From an uncultured Aquimarina sp. (GTDB lineage: Bacteria > Bacteroidota > Bacteroidia > Flavobacteriales > Flavobacteriaceae), in the NCBI GenBank assembly GCA_947501475.1, contig CANMWA010000015.1:80810-144809 (forward strand): a stretch of DNA of 64,000 nucleotides, read 5' to 3'. The notes beneath the pieces were generated by a model. The model did no database searches, had not been told where the DNA came from, and was given only the letters and a program-made list of their open reading frames with translations. Positions 8,957-16,886 of this stretch are shown here, in pieces. A program made the position numbers and the translations under genes. Each line of letters starts with the position of its first letter. The stretch's first letter is position 1.

Positions 8957-9595
8957 TTATTTTCCGAAAAGTCCTCCTAAGAGTCCTCCAAGTCCACTCT
9001 TTTTATTTCCGCTACCGCTTAATAACATTCCTGCTACATCATCAAGAATACTACCATCACCATCGGCATCAAGAAAGGATTCTATAAGCGATTGTTGTTT
9101 AGATCCGGGAGCTCCACCAGACATATTACCCAACATATTTGCCAACCCATTAGAGTCACTGACATTGTTTTGAGATGCTTGTTTGCCAAGTACACCCATT
9201 AAAATTGGAGCGGCTACTTTTAGGATCTGACCTACAGAACCTGCGTCCATTCCTGATTTTTGGCTTAAAGCATTTTCTACCGCGGGTTGTTTACCACCTA
9301 GAATATGCCCTAGAATTCCGGCACCATCATTGGTTACACTTTGATCTACACCACCTTCAAACAGACCTCCTAGATTATCTAAAATGCCACCAGAATGTTT
9401 ACTAGAAAGTGCATTCATTAATCCCGAAGCACCCTCAGAGGTCGATGCATTACGTTGCATAGCCCCCATAAGTACTGGCATTGCCATACTTAATAGATCA
9501 CCTGTTTTGTTAGCAGGTTGACCTGTTTGAGAACTAACACCGTTAATAATTTGTCTACCCATCGGGCTATTTAAAAGTTCTAAAATTCCAGACAT
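8957..9595 (-). CDS. DUF937 domain-containing protein
   Basis: The 212-residue product is glycine-rich with repeating segments that pair a helix and a Gly-rich turn (GDLLSMAMPVLMGAMQRN, QILKVAAPILMGVLGKQ), the pattern of DUF937. The C-terminus contains DADGDGSILDDVAGMLLSG, which looks like a calcium-binding dockerin/EF-hand-like loop, and a Gly/Lys tail (GLGGLLGGLFGK). There is no signal peptide. Function is unknown. It is flanked by strong terminators on both sides, so it is probably a single-gene unit. Confidence 0.88.
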   Translation of the reverse strand: MSGILELLNSPMGRQIINGVSSQTGQPANKTGDLLSMAMPVLMGAMQRNASTSEGASGLMNALSSKHSGGILDNLGGLFEGGVDQSVTNDGAGILGHILGGKQPAVENALSQKSGMDAGSVGQILKVAAPILMGVLGKQASQNNVSDSNGLANMLGNMSGGAPGSKQQSLIESFLDADGDGSILDDVAGMLLSGSGNKKSGLGGLLGGLFGK

Positions 9596-9713
9596 AGTTG
9601 TATTTTTTTTTAATGAATCTTAAAGTTACATTTTTTATGGATAGAATTAAAGATTGCATATAGTTTTATTTTAACAAAAAATCGCTAAAAAACCACATAG
9701 TAAGATAAAATGC

Positions 9714-9756
9714 ATAAAAAGCGCTGTTTCGAAATACGAAACAGCGCTTTTTTATA
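9714..9756 (-). terminator. Strong terminator downstream of serA
   Basis: Perfect 16-bp arms (AAAAAGCGCTGTTTCG at 9716-9731 and its complement at 9737-9752) enclose an AAATA loop and end in T-runs on both strands. It ends the serC-serA transcript, which runs on the minus strand. Confidence 0.85.
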
Positions 9757-9779
9757 ATACTATTACTTTATAAGGCTCT

Positions 9780-10730
9780 TTATTTTAAAATCGTGATGAT
9801 TTGATCTGCTAATTCTTGACCAATTCGATCTTGAGCTTCTCCTGTAGCTGCACCAATATGTGGAGTTAATGATATTTTACTATTCATTAAAACTTTAATC
9901 GCTGGGCTTGGTTCATCTTCGAATACATCAAGACCTGCAAAACTTAATTTTTCTTTTTCTAATGCATCTACCAATGCTACTTCATCGATTACACCACCAC
10001 GAGCTGCATTGATGATACCAGCTCCGTTTTTCATTTGTTCGATTTCAGGTTTACCGATTACATATTCTTTTTGTGCAGGAACGTGTAGTGTAAAGAAATC
10101 AGCGTTTTTCAATACTTCTTCTTTAGAAACTGTTTTTATTTTAAAATTAAGAGATTGACCGTCAAAAAATTCTAAAGGGATATCAACTTCTTCTATAAAA
10201 GGATCATATGCAATTACATTCATACCCACACCAATTGCTATTTTTGCAGTGGCTTGCCCTATTCTTCCTATCCCAAGAACTCCTAATGTTTTTCCTCTTA
10301 ATTCGGTACCACCTGCATAGGCTTTTTTGAGGTTTTTAAATTTACTATCACCTTCTAATGGCATATTTCGGTTTGCGTCGTGTAAAAAACGAACACTACC
10401 ATATAAATGAGCAAAAACTAATTCGGCTACAGACCCTGACGATGCAGCTGGTGTATTGATTACCTGTAATCCTTTTTCACGAGCATAAGCAACATCTATA
10501 TTGTCCATACCAACTCCACCGCGACCTATAATCTTAAGTGATGGGCAGTTATCTATGATATCTGTTCTTACTTTGGTAGCACTACGCACTAAAAGTACCG
10601 ATATTTCATTTTCATTAATATAACTTACTAACTGATCTTGAGCTACAGTTGTTGTTATTACTTCGAAGCCTTCTTTTTCTAAGGCTTCGATCCCGCTTTG
10701 AGATACTCCGTCGTTTGCTAATACTTTCAT
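9780..10730 (-). CDS. serA: D-3-phosphoglycerate dehydrogenase (D-2-hydroxyacid dehydrogenase)
   Basis: SerA oxidises 3-phosphoglycerate to 3-phosphohydroxypyruvate with NAD, the first step of serine synthesis. The 316-residue protein has the dinucleotide motif GIGRIG (153-158) with Asp176 after it, and the catalytic triad Arg244 (NAARGG), Glu273 (EDEP) and His291 (TPHIGAAT). It lacks the C-terminal ACT regulatory domain of longer SerA forms, so serine feedback by that route is not expected. serC lies 70 bp upstream on the same strand, confirming the pathway. Confidence 0.93.
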   Translation of the reverse strand: MKVLANDGVSQSGIEALEKEGFEVITTTVAQDQLVSYINENEISVLLVRSATKVRTDIIDNCPSLKIIGRGGVGMDNIDVAYAREKGLQVINTPAASSGSVAELVFAHLYGSVRFLHDANRNMPLEGDSKFKNLKKAYAGGTELRGKTLGVLGIGRIGQATAKIAIGVGMNVIAYDPFIEEVDIPLEFFDGQSLNFKIKTVSKEEVLKNADFFTLHVPAQKEYVIGKPEIEQMKNGAGIINAARGGVIDEVALVDALEKEKLSFAGLDVFEDEPSPAIKVLMNSKISLTPHIGAATGEAQDRIGQELADQIITILK

Positions 10731-10745
10731 TACTAAATTTTTTAT

Positions 10746-10770
10746 GTCATTCCCGCGTAGGTGGGGATCT
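10746..10770. repeat. dRS3-like small palindromic repeat between serC and serA
   Basis: GTCATTCCCGCGTAGGTGGG at 10746-10765, continuing GATCT, has the layout ATTCCC-N8-GGGGAT (stem at 10749-10754 and 10763-10768, one G-U pair). Sequences of this form are dispersed in many genomes. It is GC-rich against its surroundings and lies in the 70-bp serC-serA spacer. Only one copy is in the window, so dispersal is inferred. Confidence 0.4.
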
Positions 10771-10800
10771 ATTTTATTAATTTATCTTATGAGATTATAA

Positions 10801-11865
10801 TTATGCTTTTCTTTCTAAATCTCCCATAATGTCTACTAGAGCAGCTACGCTATTCATAGTCATTGCATTATACATACTTGCTCTATAACCACCAACACTA
10901 CGATGCCCGTTAACTCCATTGATGCCTCCTTCTTTACACATAGTCTCAAAAGTTTCTTTAAGATCTTCATTTACTAATGTAAATGTAGCATTCATGTGTG
11001 ATCGATCTTCTTTTGCTGCAAACCCTTTAAACAGAGGGTTTAAGTCAATTTCTGAGTAAATAAGTTTAGCTTTCTTTTCGTTTAATTCTTCGATAGCAGC
11101 AATACCACCTAGTTTTTTAAGCCATCTTAAGGTAAGCATCGATGTATATACAGCAAATACAGGAGGTGTATTAAACATACTTCCTTTGCTAATATGTACT
11201 TGATAATCTAACATTGATGGAATTTGTCTCTTTATTTTACCCAGAATATCTTCTTTTACAACAACCAGAGTAGTTCCTGCAGGTCCCATGTTTTTTTGAG
11301 CACCAGCATAGATCAAACTAAATTTTGAATAATCAAGTTCTCTTGAGAAAATATCACTACTCATGTCACATACTAGAGGAACATTTGTAACAGGGATATC
11401 TTTGATCTGTGTACCGAATATTGTATTGTTACTGGTACAATGTAGATAGTCTATATCTGTAGGGATTTCATATCCTTTTGGGATATAGTTGTAGTTGGCA
11501 TCTTTAGATGAAGCTATTTCTACAACTTCTCCAAAAAACTTAGCTTCTTTGATTGCTTTATCACTCCAACTACCAGTATTAATATACCCAGCTTTTGATT
11601 GTAATAAATTATATGCAGCCATAAGGAACTGAGTACTAGCTCCACCTTGTAGAAAGAGTGCTTTATATCCTTTGCCTTCTAGTCCCAATAATTCTAGAGC
11701 TAGACTACGGGCTTCTTCCATAATATCAACAAAATCTTTACTACGATGTGAAATTTCAATAATAGAAAGACCGGAGTCATTATAATCTAATACAGCCTGA
11801 GAGGCTTCTTTAAATACTTCTTGGGGTAAAATACAGGGTCCAGCGCTAAAATTGTGCTTTTTCAT
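10801..11865 (-). CDS. serC: 3-phosphoserine/phosphohydroxythreonine transaminase
   Basis: SerC makes phosphoserine from 3-phosphohydroxypyruvate and glutamate using PLP. The 354-residue product is full length. It starts KKHNFSAGPCILP, has the LFLQGGASTQF phosphate-binding segment near residues 70-80, CDMSSDIFSR for the cofactor ring, and Lys191 in YAGAQKNMGPAG as the Schiff-base lysine; GHRSVGGYRASMYNA closes the active site. It precedes serA, and the two form a serine synthesis operon. Confidence 0.96.
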   Translation of the reverse strand: MKKHNFSAGPCILPQEVFKEASQAVLDYNDSGLSIIEISHRSKDFVDIMEEARSLALELLGLEGKGYKALFLQGGASTQFLMAAYNLLQSKAGYINTGSWSDKAIKEAKFFGEVVEIASSKDANYNYIPKGYEIPTDIDYLHCTSNNTIFGTQIKDIPVTNVPLVCDMSSDIFSRELDYSKFSLIYAGAQKNMGPAGTTLVVVKEDILGKIKRQIPSMLDYQVHISKGSMFNTPPVFAVYTSMLTLRWLKKLGGIAAIEELNEKKAKLIYSEIDLNPLFKGFAAKEDRSHMNATFTLVNEDLKETFETMCKEGGINGVNGHRSVGGYRASMYNAMTMNSVAALVDIMGDLERKA

Positions 11866-11992
11866 CAGTAATCTTTAATTGTTGTTAAATATTCCAGTTT
11901 TCTAATTATTTCTTGCTTCTCTATTAAGAGAGAAAAAACATCACAAAGGTGCTAATAATCTTATAAAAATTCATTGTCAAAATGATAAATAT

Positions 11993-13054
11993 TTAATTAA
12001 TTTTTGACAAAAATTCAATTATATCTACACCATCTGCGTAATCCGAAAGTTTAGGACATTGCGTTTGTCCAAAATTAACACTATCAGGAGCAATATCTTT
12101 ACTAACGATACATTGAATTTTTTCTTTATCGATGTCTAACTTTTGTATTAATTCACTTTCAGAAGTGTATGTTTCATAAAACAGTGTTGCAATGGGTGAA
12201 GCATAACTTTGGTCTTCTTTTAGCATCAAAAAGCCATTTTCAAAAAGCTTATAATTACTCATTAAATAAACTGCTTTATTATAATCATAATTATTAGCAT
12301 ATTTTGCACTATTCATTATCGTATTATATGGATAAATAGCTTTAAAAAACTTATCGAAATCATACCCTTTGGGGATCATTAATTTAGAAACACTTCTGCA
12401 ACCTAGGCCATAATATCTAAATATATCTTCTCCAAGGGCAGCAAGCTGTTCTGTAGTTTCATTACCAGTTAGTATAGCGACAGAGTTTCTGTTTTTTCTG
12501 ATAATATTAGGAACCTTTCCAAAATAATATTCAAAATATCGAGCGGTATTATTACTTCCTGTTGCTATCACTGCATCAAAATGAGGAAACTTTTGGTCAG
12601 TAAACAAAATGTATTCTTCGAACCTAGGTTCGATAGCAATTAGATATGCGGCTATATATGGTAATATTTGATTGTCACCTGAAGATTGTTTTACTATAAT
12701 TTTATGTCCAGAAATTAATACTGATAAAAAATCATGAAACCCTACTAAAGGGATATTTCCTGCCATTATTATGGCAATAGTTTTTGGAGTTATTTCTGAT
12801 AACGAATATTTTGAAAGCCATAACTTTAGATTTTCTTGTGTAAGAATATCACTCCACTGTGCTATTGAAAAAAGAACATTTTCTTTTGTAAACCATCCAT
12901 TGTAATGTACTGCATTTTCAATTTTATGAACCATTTGTTCAAAAAAATCATCATTTAAAAGAACAGTATTAACTTTCTCATAACCAGTGGTTTTAAATTG
13001 ACTAAAGAAGTTTCCTAGTTCAGAAAAAGCGTTGATTCTATCATTTAATAACAT
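11993..13054 (-). CDS. LuxC-like acyl-CoA reductase
   Basis: The 353-residue protein resembles the LuxC branch of the aldehyde dehydrogenase superfamily, which reduces acyl-CoA (or acyl-enzyme) to aldehyde with NADPH. Visible elements are IIMAGNIPLVGFHDFLSVL (about 95-113), HKIIVKQSSGD, AVIATGSNNTARYFEYYF and YYGLGCRSVSK, where Cys219 is the likely nucleophile. No luxA/B genes are nearby, so bioluminescence is not implied. It lies divergently from a ferredoxin gene with a 64-bp shared promoter space and upstream of serC. Confidence 0.85.
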   Translation of the reverse strand: MLLNDRINAFSELGNFFSQFKTTGYEKVNTVLLNDDFFEQMVHKIENAVHYNGWFTKENVLFSIAQWSDILTQENLKLWLSKYSLSEITPKTIAIIMAGNIPLVGFHDFLSVLISGHKIIVKQSSGDNQILPYIAAYLIAIEPRFEEYILFTDQKFPHFDAVIATGSNNTARYFEYYFGKVPNIIRKNRNSVAILTGNETTEQLAALGEDIFRYYGLGCRSVSKLMIPKGYDFDKFFKAIYPYNTIMNSAKYANNYDYNKAVYLMSNYKLFENGFLMLKEDQSYASPIATLFYETYTSESELIQKLDIDKEKIQCIVSKDIAPDSVNFGQTQCPKLSDYADGVDIIEFLSKIN

Positions 13055-13060
13055 TTCTTA

Positions 13061-13092
13061 TTTGTTTATCACTAGTTTACGAGTTATTTTTG
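13061..13092 (+). promoter_or_regulatory. Bacteroidota-type promoter for the ferredoxin gene
   Basis: TTTG at 13061-13064 and TATTTTTG at 13085-13092 match the -33 TTTG and -7 TAnnTTTG elements of the Bacteroidota primary sigma factor, with 20 bp between. The ATG follows 26 bp later, leaving a short leader. Confidence 0.55.
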
Positions 13093-13118
13093 TTGCAAAT
13101 TTAGAATAAAAAAGAGCT

Positions 13119-13469
13119 ATGGCAATTATAATAACAGATGAATGTATAAACTGTGGTGCATGTGAGCCAGAATGCCCTAATACTGCAATTTATGAAGGTG
13201 CAGATGATTGGAGATATTCTGACGGCACAGACCTAGAAGGCGATGTTATACTACCTGGTGGTAAAGAAGTGAATGCAGAAGAAGCCCAAGAGCCTGTAAG
13301 CGATGAAATATATTATATAGTGCCTGATAAGTGTACAGAGTGTAAGGGTTTTCATGAAGAACCTCAATGCGCAGCTGTATGCCCGGTAGATTGTTGTGTT
13401 CCTGATGAGGATGTCGTTGAGACTGAAGAATTCCTTTTGCAGAAGCAAGGTTTTATGCACAATGAATAA
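13119..13469 (+). CDS. Ferredoxin with two [4Fe-4S] clusters
   Basis: The 116-residue protein is a dicluster bacterial ferredoxin. Cluster one is ligated by Cys9, 12, 15 and 19 (CINCGACEPECP); cluster two by Cys72, 75, 84 and 88 (CTECKGFHEEPQCAAVCP), the CxxC-x8-CxxxCP spacing of Allochromatium-type ferredoxins. Two extra cysteines (92, 93) follow. A ~45-residue acidic insert separates the clusters. It is divergent from the LuxC-like reductase and ends at a terminator. Confidence 0.92.
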   Translation: MAIIITDECINCGACEPECPNTAIYEGADDWRYSDGTDLEGDVILPGGKEVNAEEAQEPVSDEIYYIVPDKCTECKGFHEEPQCAAVCPVDCCVPDEDVVETEEFLLQKQGFMHNE

Positions 13470-13489
13470 TATTTTATAGTAAATATGAA

Positions 13490-13521
13490 TAAAAACCTGT
13501 CTGTTGACGGGTTTTTTTATG
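13490..13521 (+). terminator. Terminator of the ferredoxin gene
   Basis: AAAACCTGTC (13492-13501) and GACGGGTTTT (13506-13515) make a 10-bp stem with one G-U pair and a TGTT loop, followed by more T. Confidence 0.8.
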
Positions 13522-13584
13522 GGGATCTTTTAAATTTTAGTATTTTCGTCATGATAATTAAACCTCGAATCTAAAATAATGATC

Positions 13585-14187
13585 ATGAAAAAAATAATAC
13601 TTTTAGTTTTTGCAATAGCATTTTCTATTACTTCTTATGGGCAATATAGGTGGGAAGTATCTGGAGGAGCAACTTTTTCAAAACTAAATCTTGACAATAC
13701 CGAAACAAGTACAGGCACTGGTTTTTATTTAAATGCCGGATATGGATATTTAATGGGAGTAAGAGCTAGAACCAGTATCGTTTTTTCTTTAGAAGTATTA
13801 CAACGTAATAGTGAAATAGATGTAGAAGGAGGTTTAGGACAGGATATAAAAGCACTCCAGGTGGGATTAAGTCCAAAATTTAGGTATTTAACAGGTCGTG
13901 GAAAAGATAGATTCCGTGCTTTTGTAAATGTAGGCCCATCTTTTAGAGTGAATACAAATTTTGAAATAGGAGGGGTAGAATTAGAGGATGATGCATATGA
14001 GAACCTAGTGATTGGCGGAGTATATGGAATAGGTTTCTCACAAATGATAGGAGAAATGTTCGATATTATGGCCGAAGTAGGAGCGATGAACGACTTTGTA
14101 GATAATCTAGTGGATACCAATAGCAAGTTTTTTGATGTTTATGCAAGAGTAGGTGTGCGATTTAGAATCTATGATGCTCGAAGATAA
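13585..14187 (+). CDS. Outer-membrane beta-barrel protein (porin-like family)
   Basis: From the ATG at 13585 (another ATG is two codons earlier at 13579) the product is 200 residues with a signal peptide ending at ITSYGQ. The rest is alternating strands (SIVFSLEVLQRN, GLSPKFRYL, FVNVGPSFRV, AEVGAMNDFV, YARVGVRFRIYDARR) ending in Phe/Tyr-rich residues, the layout of small 8-strand barrels such as the 'outer membrane beta-barrel' family. Function is unknown. It is a single gene followed by a terminator. Confidence 0.85.
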   Translation: MKKIILLVFAIAFSITSYGQYRWEVSGGATFSKLNLDNTETSTGTGFYLNAGYGYLMGVRARTSIVFSLEVLQRNSEIDVEGGLGQDIKALQVGLSPKFRYLTGRGKDRFRAFVNVGPSFRVNTNFEIGGVELEDDAYENLVIGGVYGIGFSQMIGEMFDIMAEVGAMNDFVDNLVDTNSKFFDVYARVGVRFRIYDARR

Positions 14188-14213
14188 ATTTCATTAAAAA
14201 TAAGTAGTATATG

Positions 14214-14240
14214 AATCCTGCTTTGGCAGGATTTTTTTAT
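14214..14240 (+). terminator. Terminator of the barrel-protein gene
   Basis: AATCCTGC (14214-14221), loop TTTG, GCAGGATT (14226-14233), then a T-run. A reading frame starting at 14211 runs through it, but its first 26 codons are this terminator and spacer, so the true hydrolase start is the ATG at 14289. Confidence 0.85.
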
Positions 14241-14288
14241 ACCCTCAATTTAATTTTTTGTAAATTAGATACTTACAAAGGGAATATT

Positions 14289-15158
14289 ATGTCAAACTGG
14301 GGATACATCGCAATTATAGTTTTTGCAGTATATATTATTGCCAGCATAGCTTTGTACTATCTTCAAGAATACTTTATTTTTAAACCAGAAAAGTTAGACA
14401 AAGATTTTCAATTTCATTATAATAATCAGGTTGTAGAAGAATATAATCTTGAAACCAGAGATGGAGCCATTATTAATGGACTACATTTTAAGGTTAAAGA
14501 CCCTAAAGGTGTTGTTTTGTATTTAAAAGGCAATTCAAAAAGCATAAAAGGTTGGGGTAAATTTGCTGTAGACTTTACAAGGCATCACTATGAGGTGATT
14601 ATGGTAGATTATCGAGGTTTTGGTAAAAGTACAGGAAGACGATCCTTAAAAGCACTAAAACGTGATCTTCAGTTTGTTTATAGCAGAATTAAAGATAAAG
14701 TAGATGAAAAATATATCATTCTCTACGGTAGGTCTATGGGATCAGGATTTGCAGCAAAATTAGCATCTATTAATAATCCAAAAATGCTAATTCTAGACGC
14801 TCCATATTATAGTTTAAGTAAAGTAGCTGCAAAATTTATCCCATTTATGCCAGTATCATTGATCATGCGATATCCCATTCCTACCTATAAATGGCTTAAA
14901 TATGTGAATTGCCCAATACATATTATACATGGTACTCATGATAGGTTAATTCCTTTCAAATCTAGTGTTAAACTATCAAAAATAAGACCTAAACTTACTC
15001 GTTTATATACTATTATTGGTGGCGGACATAAAAACCTTAATAATTTTGAATCCTATCACAAAATGCTTGGAGAAATTATTAATTCTAGAAAAAAATACCT
15101 AAATCTTTCTGACACCAGTATAGGAGTTACACATGCTGAAAAAAAGGTAAATGCCTAA
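14289..15158 (+). CDS. Alpha/beta hydrolase (membrane-anchored)
   Basis: From ATG 14289 the protein is 289 residues: an N-terminal membrane segment (IAIIVFAVYIIASIALYYLQ), then the BEM46/FrsA-like hydrolase core. Visible sites are the nucleophile elbow YGRSMGSGFA (GxSxG), the acid in HGTHDRLIPF and the histidine in GGGHKNL. YRGFGKSTGR precedes the elbow. It is probably a serine hydrolase acting at the membrane; the substrate is unknown. It overlaps the next hydrolase gene by 8 bp, and the two are clear paralogues in tandem. Confidence 0.87.
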   Translation: MSNWGYIAIIVFAVYIIASIALYYLQEYFIFKPEKLDKDFQFHYNNQVVEEYNLETRDGAIINGLHFKVKDPKGVVLYLKGNSKSIKGWGKFAVDFTRHHYEVIMVDYRGFGKSTGRRSLKALKRDLQFVYSRIKDKVDEKYIILYGRSMGSGFAAKLASINNPKMLILDAPYYSLSKVAAKFIPFMPVSLIMRYPIPTYKWLKYVNCPIHIIHGTHDRLIPFKSSVKLSKIRPKLTRLYTIIGGGHKNLNNFESYHKMLGEIINSRKKYLNLSDTSIGVTHAEKKVNA

Positions 15159-15966
15159 ACTTAAGAAAATATTACGGTTTATTGTTTTTGGCACTTTTTT
15201 TTATACTATTATCTTATTAATACTATATTTTTTTCAAGAAAGTATACTTTTTCAACCTGAAGAATTACCAGAAGAATATACATTTCAATTTGAACAGACT
15301 TTTGAAGAGTTTTTTTTGGAAACCAATGAGGGAGTATGCCTAAATGCAATCCATTTTATAAATAAAAACCCAAAAGGACTTATTCTGTATTTTCATGGCA
15401 ATCGCGGTAGTTTAAGACGATGGGGTGAAATAGCATCATTCTTTGCTATCAAGGAATATGATGTGATTGTGATGGATTATCGAAGTTATGGTAAGAGTAG
15501 TGGAAAAATCACTGAAAAAAACCTGTATAGTGATGCACAATTATTTTATAATTACGCGCTGAACTATTATTCTGAAGATCAAATTACAATATATGGAAGA
15601 TCAATAGGAACTGGAATAGCTGTAGCATTAGCTTCAAAAAACCACCCTTGTAATTTAATATTAGAAACACCATATTACGATATTAAAGATGTTGTAGAGA
15701 GTTGGTTACCACACTTACCTACAAATGCACTTTTACGATTTAAAATCCCATCAGGTAAATTTATCCAAAATGTTACTTGCGATATAACTATATATCATGG
15801 TACTTCAGATGGAGTAGTACCTTATAAAACAGGGAAGCGTTTGTTTAATAGTATTCCTAATGTAAATAAAGAACTGATTACAATACAAGAAGGATCACAT
15901 AATGATTTGATTGAATTTGATTCTTATCTAGATACAATTGATAAAGTTCTAGATAATAGTTTTTAA
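15151..15966 (+). CDS. Alpha/beta hydrolase paralogue (membrane-anchored)
   Basis: This 271-residue product has the same plan as its neighbour: a membrane segment (FIVFGTFFYTIILLILYFF), QESILFQPEELP, then YFHGNRGSLRRWGE, nucleophile elbow YGRSIGTGIAV, acid in HGTSDGVVPY and histidine in EGSHNDLIE. Both share QE(S/Y)xxF(K/Q)PExL at the membrane border. Translation starts inside the end of the upstream gene (8-bp overlap), indicating coupled expression from one transcript. Confidence 0.87.
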   Translation: MPKLKKILRFIVFGTFFYTIILLILYFFQESILFQPEELPEEYTFQFEQTFEEFFLETNEGVCLNAIHFINKNPKGLILYFHGNRGSLRRWGEIASFFAIKEYDVIVMDYRSYGKSSGKITEKNLYSDAQLFYNYALNYYSEDQITIYGRSIGTGIAVALASKNHPCNLILETPYYDIKDVVESWLPHLPTNALLRFKIPSGKFIQNVTCDITIYHGTSDGVVPYKTGKRLFNSIPNVNKELITIQEGSHNDLIEFDSYLDTIDKVLDNSF

Positions 15967-15972
15967 TCATAT

Positions 15973-16010
15973 AAAAAAACACCATACCTATAAAAGTGTG
16001 GTGCTTTCAA
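15973..16010 (+). terminator. Possible terminator after the hydrolase pair
   Basis: CACCATAC (15980-15987) pairs with GTGTGGTG (15996-16003) in an 8-bp stem with one G-U pair; a short T-run follows. It sits between converging genes. Confidence 0.5.
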
Positions 16011-16046
16011 ATATATTTTATAAATAGATCAAATTACTATTTGATA

Positions 16047-16457
16047 TTAATACGCCATAAGTGCATCTCTGTATTCTCTTAGATCTAAAACATTTGTTTT
16101 ATTCTTAACACTTTTTGTTAGAGAAACTAAATATTTAAGACTTTCTACAGGGTTCTCGACTTCCTTATCTTTTACAGGTTCGGTGTCTTCTTCATCAACG
16201 GGTTCATCATCAGGAATAGGGATTAGAAAAGAATTATTCTCTTCGATGTGCTCATAAGTGAAACGAAGAACCTTTACCACTAATGGTATTTGCTCTTCTA
16301 ATGCATATTCTCTTAGTTTTTTAAGATCTTCAATAAGTGTATCTGTATTAATACCTGTATTTTCTAGATCTTCCAGAATTTTATCAATTAACTTGATGGC
16401 CTTTTTATTTTCCAAAGGAGTAAAATTATTATAATGGTTAGGTAATGATATGTGCAA
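16047..16457 (-). CDS. Conserved hypothetical protein, acidic
   Basis: I do not recognise this 136-residue protein. It has helical N-terminal two-thirds (IDKILEDLENTGINTDTLIEDL, VVKVLRFTYEHIEEN) with a very acidic linker (PDDEPVDEEDTEPVKDKEVE) and a short C-terminal helix. There is no signal peptide. It stands alone between a hydrolase pair and a 429-bp gap. It has the look of a real gene (unbiased composition, long frame, no better alternative in other frames). Confidence 0.65.
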   Translation of the reverse strand: MHISLPNHYNNFTPLENKKAIKLIDKILEDLENTGINTDTLIEDLKKLREYALEEQIPLVVKVLRFTYEHIEENNSFLIPIPDDEPVDEEDTEPVKDKEVENPVESLKYLVSLTKSVKNKTNVLDLREYRDALMAY

Positions 16458-16724
16458 ATTTAATTTTTTCCTGAATTATTATGACATCAATTAGTATTAT
16501 TTATTTAAATGATACTGATTTTTTTGTTTACAATAATTTAACAATTCATCATTTATTTTTATAATAATCTGATATACAGATTATTAGACTTGTTTTTTTT
16601 GATTTTTGACACTATTCCTGCTAAAGTTTGAGGTAAAACCGTAACCATATATGCTATAATCCTCTTTATCTTTGAAAAGTATTCCAATTACAATTTTTCC
16701 CTTACTTTTTTTGTTTTCCCCAAC

Positions 16725-16754
16725 ACTTACCTCCTTATTCCTAAGGAGGTAAGT
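16725..16754. repeat. Perfect 13-bp stem hairpin containing an SD-like and anti-SD-like core
   Basis: ACTTACCTCCTTA (16725-16737) and TAAGGAGGTAAGT (16742-16754) are perfect complements with a TTCC loop. The arms contain ACCTCCTTA and TAAGGAGGT, the 16S anti-Shine-Dalgarno sequence and its complement. It is in a gene-free gap; the + strand continues with TCTTCTTA, a poor T-tract. Confidence 0.6.
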
Positions 16755-16824
16755 TCTTCTTATAAGGTATCGAAATGAGATAACTCTATTATATTTTTCT
16801 GTTTTTATTGTGATTTAAAATCAA

Positions 16825-16858
16825 ATAAGGCGACTCAAATATATTTGAACCGCCTTAT
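16825..16858 (-). terminator. Terminator of the amylase gene (nested inverted repeat)
   Basis: ATAAGGCG (16825-16832) and CGCCTTAT (16851-16858) surround an inner CAAATATATTTG palindrome. It lies 29 bp after the end of the amylase gene, which runs on the minus strand. Both arms are perfect. Confidence 0.6.
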
Positions 16859-16886
16859 CAATGCATGCGTTTTTATTAGCAATAGC

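Larger units (their letters stand above)
16458..16886. other. 429-bp gap containing hairpins and no gene
   Basis: I see no credible protein gene. Two structured elements are present, listed separately: a perfect 13-bp stem at 16725-16754 and the nested inverted repeat at 16825-16858. The T/A-rich stretch at 16458-16700 shows nothing I can name, though a small RNA ending at the 16725 hairpin is possible. Confidence 0.4.

Noticed and set aside
11993..13054. Bioluminescence (lux) operon suggested by a LuxC-like protein
   Set aside because: No luxA, luxB, luxD or luxE genes are nearby; LuxC-like reductases are widespread in non-luminous Flavobacteria.
14211..14288. N-terminal extension of the first alpha/beta hydrolase
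   Set aside because: The stretch is the upstream gene's terminator hairpin plus spacer; the ATG at 14289 starts a normal membrane segment.
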